A model generated the notes under the pieces. That model ran no database searches, was not told the DNA's origin, and saw only the letters and a list, made by a program, of their open reading frames with translations. DNA of 64,000 bases from Blastocatellia bacterium (GTDB lineage: Bacteria; Acidobacteriota; Blastocatellia; HR10; J050), in the NCBI GenBank assembly GCA_025054955.1, contig JANWZE010000023.1:1-64000 (forward strand), written 5' to 3'. This document shows, in pieces, positions 1 through 7,768 of the stretch. The position numbers were made by a program, and so were the translations under genes. Each line of letters starts with the position of its first letter. The stretch's first letter is position 1.

Positions 1-876
1 GGGGGGAGAGGATGCGGCCGCCCCCGGCAACCCCCCCTAACAGGGTGGATGTGGCCACCCGTTTTTGCCAGTAAACCGGCCAGCCAGGTAGGCATGTATG
101 GGGCCCACGCGGTGGCCCCCCGCGAAGAATCCTGCGGAGCGCATAGAACCGAATTCTTCAACCCGCAATTGGTACTGCCCATCTGTGTTCATCAGTGGTG
201 GTTCCGAGGAATCGCTCAAATGTTATTTGCAGAGGAGTCGGGCGGCCACGGCGAGCCGCCCGTACAGGGTGGCTGTGGGCCCGCGTTTTCGCCCGGAAAG
301 CGGGCAGGCCTGTATGGGGGCCTCGCTGTGGGCCCCCGCGTAGAATGCGTCTGAGCGGATAGAACCGAATTCTTCAACCCGCAATTGGTATTGCCCATCT
401 GTGTTCATCAATGGTGTTTCCAAGGAATCGCTCAAATGTTATTTTCAGAGGAGTCGGGCGGCCACGGCGAGCCGCCCGTACAGGGTGGCTCTGGGCGCGC
501 GTTTTTGCCAGGAAAGCGGGCAGGCCTGTATGGGGGCCTCGCTGTGGGCCCCCGCGTAGTATGCGTCTGAGCGCATAGAACCGAATTCTTCAACCCGCAA
601 TTGGTATTGCCCATCTGTGTTCATCAGTGGTGTTTCCGAGGAATCGCTCAAATGTTATTGAGGAGTCGGGCGGCCACGGCGAGCCGCCCGTACAGGGTGG
701 CTGTGGGCTCGCGTTTTTGCCCGGAAAGCGGGCAGGCCTGTATGGGGGCCTCGCTGTGGGCCCCCGCGTAGAATGCGTCTGAGCGGATAGAACCGAATTC
801 TTCAACCCGCAATTGGTACTGTCCATCTGTGTTCATCAATGGTGTTTCCGAAGAATCGCTCAAATGTTATTTGCAG
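1..876. repeat. 216-bp tandem repeat array, about four units
   Basis: The same block recurs at 232, 448 and 660, giving periods of 216, 212 and 216 bp, and the array ends at about 876. A more diverged unit fills 1-231. Each unit contains three GC-rich inverted repeats (GGGCGG/CCGCCC, GCCCG/CGGGC and GGGGGCC/GGCCCCC) and an AT-richer stretch holding ATTCTTCAACCCGCAATTGG. Open frames crossing the block exist on both strands but differ between units through small indels, so I read it as non-coding. The left edge of the window may cut the array. Copy number and function are unknown. Confidence 0.9.
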
Positions 877-909
877 AGGAGGGCCTGTCGGCAAGAGTGC
901 GGCCGAAAA

Positions 910-1185
910 CTATGCACGCGGCGGCAGCATCGGTTTGAAAATCGCTTCCAGTTGACGCGCAATGCGATCCAGACGCTGCCCAATCGAATCAAGCCGCTGA
1001 TCCAAACGCTGCTCAACAGAATCAAGCCGCTGATCCAGACGCTTGACCTCAGCGCGAAACTCAGCAGCAAGCGCATCAATCAATCGTTCCATGCCACGTT
1101 GGTTCAACCATGACGCGCCCAAAATAGCCAGTACAAGCGTCAACACAGCAAGCACGGCAGAAATGATGGCCACGTTCGGATTCAT
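910..1185 (-). CDS. small membrane-anchored coiled-coil protein, unknown function
   Basis: A 91-residue protein beginning MNPNVAIIS. Residues about 5-25 form one hydrophobic helix. The rest is a long amphipathic helix with repeated QRLD units (RLDQRLDSVEQRLDQRLDSI), which shows in the DNA as an internal 30-bp near-repeat. I chose the ATG at 1185 because the upstream extension from 1278 adds residues unlike an N-terminus and would place the membrane segment internally. The architecture resembles small XhlA/DUF-type coiled-coil membrane proteins, but no specific family is recognised. It would sit in the cytoplasmic membrane. It lies between the tandem array and the UnbV gene and is transcribed leftward like its neighbours. 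Confidence 0.6.
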   Translation of the reverse strand: MNPNVAIISAVLAVLTLVLAILGASWLNQRGMERLIDALAAEFRAEVKRLDQRLDSVEQRLDQRLDSIGQRLDRIARQLEAIFKPMLPPRA

Positions 1186-1274
1186 GCAGCCCCAGTGTAG
1201 CACAGCGGCTCTCCTGTGCCAATCATCATTATGGGCAAACCACACGGGATCGCTCATCACCAGCCACAAATCAA

Positions 1275-1928
1275 TCACTGAGCCTGCTGGCGCGCATTTT
1301 GCTGATAGAGACCGCGGCCTTCTTCAATGGTGATCCGTTGGTCAGCCTGGATATTCTCAAATCGTTCGCGTCGCCCGCTGGGCCATCGCACTTCCAGGTG
1401 ATCAACCTGTGTCGCCCGGCCCAGTCCGATATGCAGGCGCGGATCGTTGGCCGATAGAAAACTGGTGCCTGAGACGACCGGCCATGTTTGCGTCTTGCCG
1501 CCTGCCGTCACGGTGAGCACAGCGCCTACTGGGTCGCGGCTACTCTGAGTTCCGATCAATCGCACGCTGAGCCAGTGAGAGGCGTTGCCGCCCTCGTTCC
1601 TGAGTAACGTTGGACGATCGTCCAGATTGTTGACGATGATGTCAACATCGCCGTCATTGTCGTAATCCAAAAACGCGACACCGCCGCCGATGGATTCGAC
1701 AATGTACGGTTTCTCTCGATGACCGTTCTCCTGCAAGAAACGACTGAGGCCAGCCGATTCAGTGACATCCACGAAGTGAACAAGCGGACGAGCGTCAGAT
1801 ACCGATGAAGGAATTTGCTTTCTTTCACCAACTGATTGGCGCTGGCACTGAAGCGAGCACACACAGAGCAGGAGCATGCCAAGCGCCCATCTGCGCGTGA
1901 TGCGCGAATGTGCCGCCGTCATGCTCAT
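1275..1928 (-). CDS. short ASPIC/UnbV (CRTAC1-like) protein, probably internally deleted
   Basis: 217 residues. A hydrophobic signal sequence (about 10-28, ending LQC, a poor lipobox) is followed by HFVDVTESAGL, the usual start of acidobacterial CRTAC1-type proteins. There is a single FG-GAP/VCBS calcium-binding motif, DYDNDGDVDIIVNN (about 88-101), and then a complete C-terminal ASPIC/UnbV domain (HWLSVRL ... LEVRWPSG). Family members usually carry several FG-GAP motifs and run to 500 or more residues. Here the text expected before the first motif (IVESIGGGVAF) runs straight into text expected after the last one (VNNLDDRPTLLRNEGG), which suggests loss of the middle by recombination between repeats. 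It is probably exported. It follows the TPR gene, with which such proteins are often paired. Confidence 0.8.
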   Translation of the reverse strand: MSMTAAHSRITRRWALGMLLLCVCSLQCQRQSVGERKQIPSSVSDARPLVHFVDVTESAGLSRFLQENGHREKPYIVESIGGGVAFLDYDNDGDVDIIVNNLDDRPTLLRNEGGNASHWLSVRLIGTQSSRDPVGAVLTVTAGGKTQTWPVVSGTSFLSANDPRLHIGLGRATQVDHLEVRWPSGRRERFENIQADQRITIEEGRGLYQQNARQQAQ

Positions 1929-1953
1929 GGCTCTGATCCTGCCGCCGGTGCAT

Positions 1954-2051
1954 CGTGCAGCATCGAAGGCTCTGCCTTTCGTTCGACTCGTCCCCGGATA
2001 ATCAGCCTCACGCCGTTCATGAACCGTGCTGCATCAGAAGGCTCTACTGCC
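1954..2051. repeat. paired direct repeat, period about 71 bp (locus 1)
   Basis: CGTGCAGCATCGAAGGCTCT at 1954 recurs with small indels at 2025 (CGTGCTGCATCAGAAGGCTC). The second copy covers the stop codon of the TPR gene, which ends at 2044. The DNA between the copies is unrelated to them. This is one of nine such pairs in the window. Confidence 0.55.
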
Positions 2052-3738
2052 GGGACTGCTGGCTGAGCTGTTGAAACCGCTGGCGGGCCGCTTGACTTTC
2101 GCTGGCGCGGCCGGCTTTCTCATACGCTTGCGCCAACCAGTAGTAGGCTGCTGCATCGTTGGGCGCGAGTTGCACGGCCTGTTGTAATTGGTTGATGGCC
2201 TGCTCAGCTCGGCCGGCGCCCAGTTCCGCCCGGCCAAGGTTAACCCGGACTTGCGCCGAGCGCGGATCGCGTTTTTGCGCGTGTCGCAGCGTTTGCAAGG
2301 CCGCTTCAATCTCGCCTGCCTCTATGTAGGCAGCGCCCAGATTCGAGAGGATGTAGGCTTCCGGTTTTGCGGCAGCAGCTTTTTCTAAAATGGCGACAGC
2401 CTCGCGCGCCTTTCCCTGCTGGAGGTAGATCAAGCCCAGGTTGTTTTGCGCCTGCGCATGCGTCGGATCAATGCTTAACACCTGACGGAAGTGCTGTTCA
2501 GCATCCGGCAGCTTGCCCAGTTCTAGCAGGACGACGCCAATGCCCAGGTAGCAATCGGCGCACGCCCGATCCAACGCGATGCCACGACGATACTCCAGCA
2601 CCGCTTCGTTAAACCGACCGGCTTTTTTGAAAGCAACAGCCAGCGCCAATGCTAGTTGCAGATTCTTCGGCTGAGCCAGCGCGTCCCGTTGCAAGGACGC
2701 CAAATTCTGCGAGCTTTGGCGCAGCGACTCGTATCGGGCCAGTTCGGCTTGACCTGCCTGTGACTCACCCAATCGAATCAGCGTCGTGCCCAGGCTGTAG
2801 CGATACTGCGCTGTGCTGGGGTCAAGGCGCACAGCCTGCTCCAGCAATGGACGCGCGTCGCTGTAGCGTCCTTGCTGCATCAGCGTTTCGCCGAGCGCAT
2901 GGGCGATGGCAGCCGATTCTGGAGCCAGTTGCAACGCGCGTCGGTAGGCGGATTCAGCTTGCTGCCAGTTGCTCTGTTTGCGGTAGACGTCGCCCAGTTG
3001 CTGAAACGCTTCCGCCTGATTGTCGTCAAGTGTGACGGCCTGGTTCAGATGTTCGAGAGCCTTGCCGTACTCGTTGAGCGCGCTATAGGCCGCGCCCGCG
3101 TGAGCGTGATAGAGCGCCTTACTGCTGTCCAGCGCAATGGCTTTGGCAATTTCCTTCAATGCCGCTTCCACCTTCAGACGGTCTAGCGGGAATCCCGCGA
3201 CTGCCGGCGCTGCTGCCTGTAACAGATACGTCAGGCCGAGCCAGTCGTAGGCGTCAGCCATTTTCGGATCAAACTGAATCGCCTGCTGAAAATGTTTGGC
3301 CGCTTCCTCCGGCTGCTTCAGATGATAATAGACACGGCCCATATAAAAATGCAGCAACGGGTCGGAGGCATTTAAGCTCAAGCCTTTTGCCAGGACTTCC
3401 TTGGCCGGCAACCAATGCGCTTGTTGAATATAGATGCGGCCGAGCGCTTGATAGAGTTCAGAATCATTTGGGTTTCGTTTCATCTCCTGGTGCACGTATT
3501 CAGCCGCTTCCGACCAGCGGCCCTGCCGCTCCAGCTCGCGCGCGTACTCCAATGATGTGTGAAGCGGCGCCCTCCGTGAGGATGCAGTTTCGCCGGGAGC
3601 CACCCCCAAACGAGGAAACAGATACACAGCCAATGCCGCGCCCAGCATCAGCAGCAGCGTCAGCGCAAGTATCAAGGCCCGGTTCCGCCCGTCATGCGAT
3701 GGCGCTCCGACAGCGCGTTTTTTTGCCCGCCGACTCAT
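2044..3738 (-). CDS. membrane-anchored TPR-repeat protein
   Basis: 564 residues from the ATG at 3738 (MSRRAKKRAVG). A longer frame back to 3837 exists but adds an unlikely leader. A basic N-terminus and one transmembrane helix (about 20-42) are followed by roughly a dozen tetratricopeptide repeats to the C-terminus, each with the usual W/LG..Y..A.P pattern (for example ELYQALGRIYIQQAHWLPA, AYYWLAQAYEKAGRASESQA). The protein should be a periplasmic or cytoplasmic scaffold held at the inner membrane; TPR arrays bind partner proteins, and none is identified here. It is transcribed toward the UnbV gene about 115 bp downstream and may be co-transcribed with it. No enzymatic domain is visible. Confidence 0.85.
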   Translation of the reverse strand: MSRRAKKRAVGAPSHDGRNRALILALTLLLMLGAALAVYLFPRLGVAPGETASSRRAPLHTSLEYARELERQGRWSEAAEYVHQEMKRNPNDSELYQALGRIYIQQAHWLPAKEVLAKGLSLNASDPLLHFYMGRVYYHLKQPEEAAKHFQQAIQFDPKMADAYDWLGLTYLLQAAAPAVAGFPLDRLKVEAALKEIAKAIALDSSKALYHAHAGAAYSALNEYGKALEHLNQAVTLDDNQAEAFQQLGDVYRKQSNWQQAESAYRRALQLAPESAAIAHALGETLMQQGRYSDARPLLEQAVRLDPSTAQYRYSLGTTLIRLGESQAGQAELARYESLRQSSQNLASLQRDALAQPKNLQLALALAVAFKKAGRFNEAVLEYRRGIALDRACADCYLGIGVVLLELGKLPDAEQHFRQVLSIDPTHAQAQNNLGLIYLQQGKAREAVAILEKAAAAKPEAYILSNLGAAYIEAGEIEAALQTLRHAQKRDPRSAQVRVNLGRAELGAGRAEQAINQLQQAVQLAPNDAAAYYWLAQAYEKAGRASESQAARQRFQQLSQQSRQ

Positions 3739-3927
3739 AGAATGATCCGAGTGTGTGCACCATATTATCAAACGCCGCGCCGCTTGGCCAGCATCTTTGT
3801 CGAACCCGAATCGGAAACAGGCACGCGGGTGAAGCATCTTAGGACTTGGCGGCTTTTCCCAAAATTTTTCTTGCCTTGCCCCCTGAGGATCAATACAATA
3901 GTAGCCGTCATTGCGTGGTAAACGAGG

Positions 3928-4040
3928 TTCGGGAGTTTTCGGGGAAACAAATTAGGCGTCTGTTGGTGCCGGAGGCAACTATGTTAGTTGATGCAGCCCT
4001 TCGGGAGTTTTCGGGGAATCAAATTAGGCGTCTTTTGGTG
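3928..4040. repeat. paired 41-bp direct repeat, period 72 bp (locus 2)
   Basis: TTCGGGAGTTTTCGGGGAAA and the following 21 bp at 3928-3968 recur at 4000-4040 with two or three mismatches. The 31-bp interval contains the small dyad CAACTATGTTAGTTG. The pair lies in the 530-bp region before the secreted protein gene at 4270. Apart from it, 3739-4269 shows no gene I can support. The stretch 4205-4255 resembles the low-complexity intergenic text 'ctctgtggtttctt' seen elsewhere in this genome. Confidence 0.8.
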
Positions 4041-4269
4041 GCTCCTCGGTGAGTTTCCCAGCTACGCAGGGCACCACAACCGGAATGGTGTGGTCTGAAG
4101 TGGTGGTTTTTCTAGCATTGAATTTAAGTTTTTTGAGGCAGTGTTCATGAGGGCCGGACACGCCATGCGTGATTCAACCAAAACCGCCGAAACTCTGAAG
4201 CCGGTGAGAGTCCTTTAGTTCTCCGCGTTCTTCGGGTCTCTGTGGTTTCTTAGAACGAGGGAGGAGTCT

Positions 4270-6561
4270 ATGGATCAATTGAAGCGAATGTTGGTTCCTT
4301 TGTGTACGATCTGTCTTTTCTCAATGTTAATCTTCACGGGATTGGCCGATAGCAAGAGCCAGAAACACGAACAACGGCTCAAGCAACTGAAGGCTGAGCT
4401 GGTGAAAGAAGAGATGCTCGCACTCTTTCGGGAGGTTCGGCAGTTGAAGCGCAGGTCTGACCTCACCCCGAAAGAGCAAGGGCACTTGCGCGAGCTACAA
4501 ATTGTATTAAAGAGCAAACAAAGTGAGTACCGCGGGCTGATCGGCGCAAAAGAGCGCACGGCTCCGGAGCAAACAGTAGTGACCGTTTGCAGCGCCACCA
4601 CGCCCGTACCGGTGCCGCCGACGGGGACGGGCGGGTCAGCCTGCACGCCGGGTGTGCAAACAACTGTCAACACCATCACCGTGCCAAGTAGCTTGACCAT
4701 CGGCGATGTGAATGTGAAGATGTACATCACGCACACCTGGCGCGAAGATCTGGATGTCACGCTCACGTCGCCGATGGGCACGTCCGTCGTGTTGTTCACC
4801 GACGTCGGCGGCTTCGGGGATAACTTCGGCACAACGTGCACGCCGATGCCAGATTTTGTGATTGACGATGAGGCAGCCATCGATGTTGGCACGCTCACCG
4901 GCGGGTCCCCTGTTGGAGCTCCAGGCAGCTATAACCCCGAAGGCGCTGCTGTGCTCTCAGCCTTTGATGGCCAGGAGGCGATGGGCACATGGACGCTGTC
5001 CATCTGCGACGACCTGACTGCCGACAGCGGCACGCTCCAATGCTGGTGCTTGGAGTTCACCACGACTGCGCCTTCAACAGGAGTGAGCTGTAGTGTAACG
5101 CCGGCGACAGACACGAATCCTGAAGGCACCATTCACACATTCACGGTGACGGTTACCGATGACGGTGACCCATTATCTGGAGAATTTGTTGTGTATGAGA
5201 TCACCGCCGGGCCCAATGCAGGCACAACGGATTTCGGCATCACCAATGCGAGCGGTCAAGTGACATTCTCTTATACAGGAATTGGCGCGGGCACGGATAC
5301 AATTTCCGTCTGCGTGGTTGACGACGAGACCTGTAGCGCTGAGTGTACGGCCACCAAAACCTGGACCGATACGACTTGCACGCTGTCGCCTGCTACCAGC
5401 ACAAACCCGGCAGGCACCAGCCATTCGGTGACCGCGACAGTGACCAGCGCCGGCAGCCCCGTTCCCGGCTTGGTCGTACTTTTCAGCGTCTCAGGTCGCA
5501 ACACCACCACCGGCACGGGAACCACCAATGCCTCGGGCCAGGCCACGTTCACTTACACCGATGCAGGCCCGCTGACGACAGGCGGCACGGATACGATCAC
5601 GGCCTGTGTGCTCGCAGACTTTGGCGATTTCAGGCCTTCTGACGCGGAACGAGACTCGCCCTTTGGTGTGCTCTCCTGTGTCGCCACGTGTTCGGCTACG
5701 AAGACCTGGGTTGTCTGCACGATCAGTTGTCCGCCCAACCAAACGCGGGCCGCTTCAGGGTCCACCTGTGGCGCTCCGGTGACTTACCCAGCGCCGACCA
5801 CGGTGGGCAGTTGCGGCACGGTCACCTGCACGCCCCCATCGGGCTCGACGTTCCCATTAGGTACGACCACAGTGACGTGCACCACGACGGCTGGGCCGAG
5901 CTGCTCGTTCACCGTCACCGTGACCAATGCACCGCCCACTGCCAATGCCGGACCAGATCAAGTTGTTGATGAAGGCGCGACCGTGACACTGGCCGGCTCG
6001 GCGACCGATCCCAACACAGGTCATGCGGCAGCCGCTTCCTTCCAATGGACGCAAACAGGCGGACCGCCAGTCGTCATCACTAATGCCAACATGGCGACGG
6101 CCACCTTCACGGCACCGGAAGCGCCCGATGTGGAATGCTTGACGCTGACGTTCCAACTAAAGGTGACGGACCCGTGCGGCGCCATGGCCACGGATACCGT
6201 CGTCATCAGAACGGCAGACACGATTGCCGTCCGAGATGATGCCGACCCGAGCAAGTGCGTGACCATACGTCGCGGATGTGCTGCTACCACTGACGGCACG
6301 TACTGTATGCGGGCAGGCACCGAAACGTACACCGGACCGGCTGCCATCACCAAGCAGGGCTTTACCATCAACGTGCAGAGCGGTCCAGGAGACACCAACA
6401 TCGCTCAGGGTCTCATTGACACGCTTCGCTGTAGAGCAAACTTCCGGTTGACGCTACCCGGTGTGCCGAGACGAACGATCACGATCGTTTCCAACGTGAA
6501 TTCGTGTGACGATACGTGCAACTGTCCGGGCGGTGGTGGCGGCGGCGGGAGCAAGTATTAA
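4270..6561 (+). CDS. secreted multidomain protein with P-domain, Ig-like, HYR and PKD-like domains
   Basis: 763 residues; the start is fixed by a strong Shine-Dalgarno (GAGGGAGGAG) just upstream of the ATG. Order: signal peptide (about 7-27), charged coiled segment (30-95), a proprotein-convertase P/Homo-B-type jelly roll (about 130-270, with THTWREDLDVTLTSPMGTSV and MGTWTLSICDD), two bacterial Ig-like domains (about 275-475, each starting C.(V/L)(T/S)PAT.TNP.GT), an HYR-like segment (about 480-560, FPLGTTTVTC), a PKD/REJ-like domain (PPTANAGPDQVVDEGATVTL, about 560-655) and a Cys-rich tail ending in a glycine run. There is no protease catalytic domain, so the P-domain is probably an adhesion or stability module. 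Likely extracellular or cell-surface. Transcribed alone, with a hairpin just after the stop. Confidence 0.8.
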   Translation: MDQLKRMLVPLCTICLFSMLIFTGLADSKSQKHEQRLKQLKAELVKEEMLALFREVRQLKRRSDLTPKEQGHLRELQIVLKSKQSEYRGLIGAKERTAPEQTVVTVCSATTPVPVPPTGTGGSACTPGVQTTVNTITVPSSLTIGDVNVKMYITHTWREDLDVTLTSPMGTSVVLFTDVGGFGDNFGTTCTPMPDFVIDDEAAIDVGTLTGGSPVGAPGSYNPEGAAVLSAFDGQEAMGTWTLSICDDLTADSGTLQCWCLEFTTTAPSTGVSCSVTPATDTNPEGTIHTFTVTVTDDGDPLSGEFVVYEITAGPNAGTTDFGITNASGQVTFSYTGIGAGTDTISVCVVDDETCSAECTATKTWTDTTCTLSPATSTNPAGTSHSVTATVTSAGSPVPGLVVLFSVSGRNTTTGTGTTNASGQATFTYTDAGPLTTGGTDTITACVLADFGDFRPSDAERDSPFGVLSCVATCSATKTWVVCTISCPPNQTRAASGSTCGAPVTYPAPTTVGSCGTVTCTPPSGSTFPLGTTTVTCTTTAGPSCSFTVTVTNAPPTANAGPDQVVDEGATVTLAGSATDPNTGHAAAASFQWTQTGGPPVVITNANMATATFTAPEAPDVECLTLTFQLKVTDPCGAMATDTVVIRTADTIAVRDDADPSKCVTIRRGCAATTDGTYCMRAGTETYTGPAAITKQGFTINVQSGPGDTNIAQGLIDTLRCRANFRLTLPGVPRRTITIVSNVNSCDDTCNCPGGGGGGGSKY

Positions 6562-6579
6562 GCACCTTCTTCCCGCACA

Positions 6580-6615
6580 GCAGGGGCAGGTTGAATGACG
6601 ATCAACCTGCCCTGC
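6580..6615 (+). terminator. hairpin downstream of the secreted multidomain protein
   Basis: GCAGGGGCAGGTTGA, a 7-base loop, then TCAACCTGCCCTGC: a 14-bp stem with one bulged G, starting 18 bp after the stop codon. No strong T-run follows, so it is a probable but not textbook intrinsic terminator. Confidence 0.6.
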
Positions 6616-6983
6616 TTGTGTCGGTGGTAGACTCTTTCAACGGGTCAGGCGTTCCAGCGGCGGGCACCTTTATGCCGTTCCCTCGCTGCTTGGCGTGATT
6701 TACCCGACACGGCTTAGAGGCGTTTGTGAATGAGCTTGCCCTGGGAGCGCACGCGTGCAGCGTGCACTGAAGTTCGGCGTATTGAAGTGAGCGACCTCCG
6801 AGCAGCGGCGGCGGCAGCAGCCCACCAGCTCGCAGGCCGCTTGCGCGGCCTCTGGAGGTTGACTCACCATCATGACGATGTCATACAAATGCATACAGAA
6901 AATCGGAGACGGCCACTTGGGGTGTTCTGCTCCTGCTCTCCCATGTCACTCATCAAACATGGCCTTTCTCCAGTGTATTGGTA
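6616..6983. other. intergenic stretch without a supported gene
   Basis: No frame here has a ribosome binding site plus recognisable protein. The only structure seen is a hairpin AGGCCGC-TTGC-GCGGCCT at 6834-6851 next to a CAG/GCG-rich run. It lies between convergent genes. Confidence 0.5.
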
Positions 6984-7538
6984 TCATCGTACCACGACAC
7001 CGCAGGCAATCGGCGCGCCTGCGTCGCCGGAACGCAATGTGATTAGGTCTGGACCAGAAGCCGTGGCTCCAGGTTCCGTCGAGCGATACCGGCTGGGAAT
7101 GTTGGAAAAATTATCGGGGTTGCTGTAAACAATGACTGAACTGCCATCGGCGTCAAACAGATCAGCCACGGCAAAGCGATCCGTTTTGAACAGCATGTCA
7201 GCCGTGCCATCGCTGATAACATAAACGACCGGTAAATCGCCGGCATGGCCTGGATGTCGTTGCCCGCCCGGATTGAAATGCTCGCCTGCTGAGGCAAACG
7301 TTGGCGGCGTGCAGTTGCCCGTGCTGTGAATGTGGATGGCATGCCATCCCGGCGTTATTCTCTCCAAAACAACCCGCACATAGACTGTTCCGCCCAGGTC
7401 CTCAAAGCTGACCTGACCAACGGCCCGACCGGCAGCGTCACGCAAAAAAGCCCGCGCCAGATGATCCGATTGAGCAGGACGCATCGCGCCAACAAGCAGC
7501 AGAACGAGCGCGGCCCCACGAGCACCACCTTTCCACAT
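6984..7538 (-). CDS. Cu/Zn superoxide dismutase-like protein lacking a Cu ligand
   Basis: 184 residues from the ATG at 7538, preceded by GGAGGCAGGT at good spacing; the frame extends to 7583 without support. A signal peptide (about 1-24) sends it to the periplasm or outside. The SodC fold signature is clear: HIH (His69, His71), EHFNP (His87), RHPGHAGDLP (His95, His98, Asp101), and the disulfide pair Cys76 and Cys179 (IACGVV). The fourth copper ligand, normally the His of a VVH/VIH motif before NPDD, is Tyr138 here (VIVYSNPDN), and the active-site Arg before IACG is Pro176 (GAPIACG). The zinc site looks complete. By family knowledge it is unlikely to be an efficient dismutase; B. subtilis YojM is a known relative with missing Cu ligands. 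A zinc-binding structural or metal-handling role is possible. Confidence 0.85.
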   Translation of the reverse strand: MWKGGARGAALVLLLVGAMRPAQSDHLARAFLRDAAGRAVGQVSFEDLGGTVYVRVVLERITPGWHAIHIHSTGNCTPPTFASAGEHFNPGGQRHPGHAGDLPVVYVISDGTADMLFKTDRFAVADLFDADGSSVIVYSNPDNFSNIPSRYRSTEPGATASGPDLITLRSGDAGAPIACGVVVR

Positions 7539-7621
7539 ACCTGCCTCCAGCCAAGACAAACCACGAAGCGCAGGTAGCCCCAAAGAAAGGCGCGAGGCTC
7601 TTTGTGCGCTTCGTGATCTTT

Positions 7622-7714
7622 ATAGCGATTTTCAATTGCCTCTACCCGGGGAGCACCCGCCTCATGTACGCTTGAGTGGGCGCTCCCAGGGTAGATTGAT
7701 TCGCAAACCGCTCT
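7622..7714 (+). repeat. dispersed palindromic element, family 1, copy A
   Basis: About 93 bp. Begins ATAGCGATTTTCAATTGCC and ends GATTGATTCGCAAACCGCTC, so the ends are imperfect inverted repeats (AGAGCG(A/G)TTT). The middle carries GGGAGCACCCGCC / GGGCGCTCCC. Related copies: 12839-12938 (inverted), 13271-13370, 40676-40775, 48849-48949. Confidence 0.8.
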
Positions 7715-7768
7715 AGTGGCTCATATCCACGCCAATACTCTTTAACCTCTCTGGCCTGCCCTTGCCCA

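Noticed and set aside
3846-4052. Coding use of the 72-bp repeat at 3928-4040 (24-codon period)
   Set aside because: The frame has no ribosome binding site, and the other pairs have periods of 70 and 71, which would break any frame.
4040-4260. Riboswitch or other structured leader before the secreted protein gene
   Set aside because: I looked for cobalamin, c-di-GMP and similar core motifs and found none; a covariance model scan would be needed.
6730-7128. 132-codon open frame on the plus strand
   Set aside because: Crosses the 3' end of the SodC-like gene and has no ribosome binding site or signal; likely chance.
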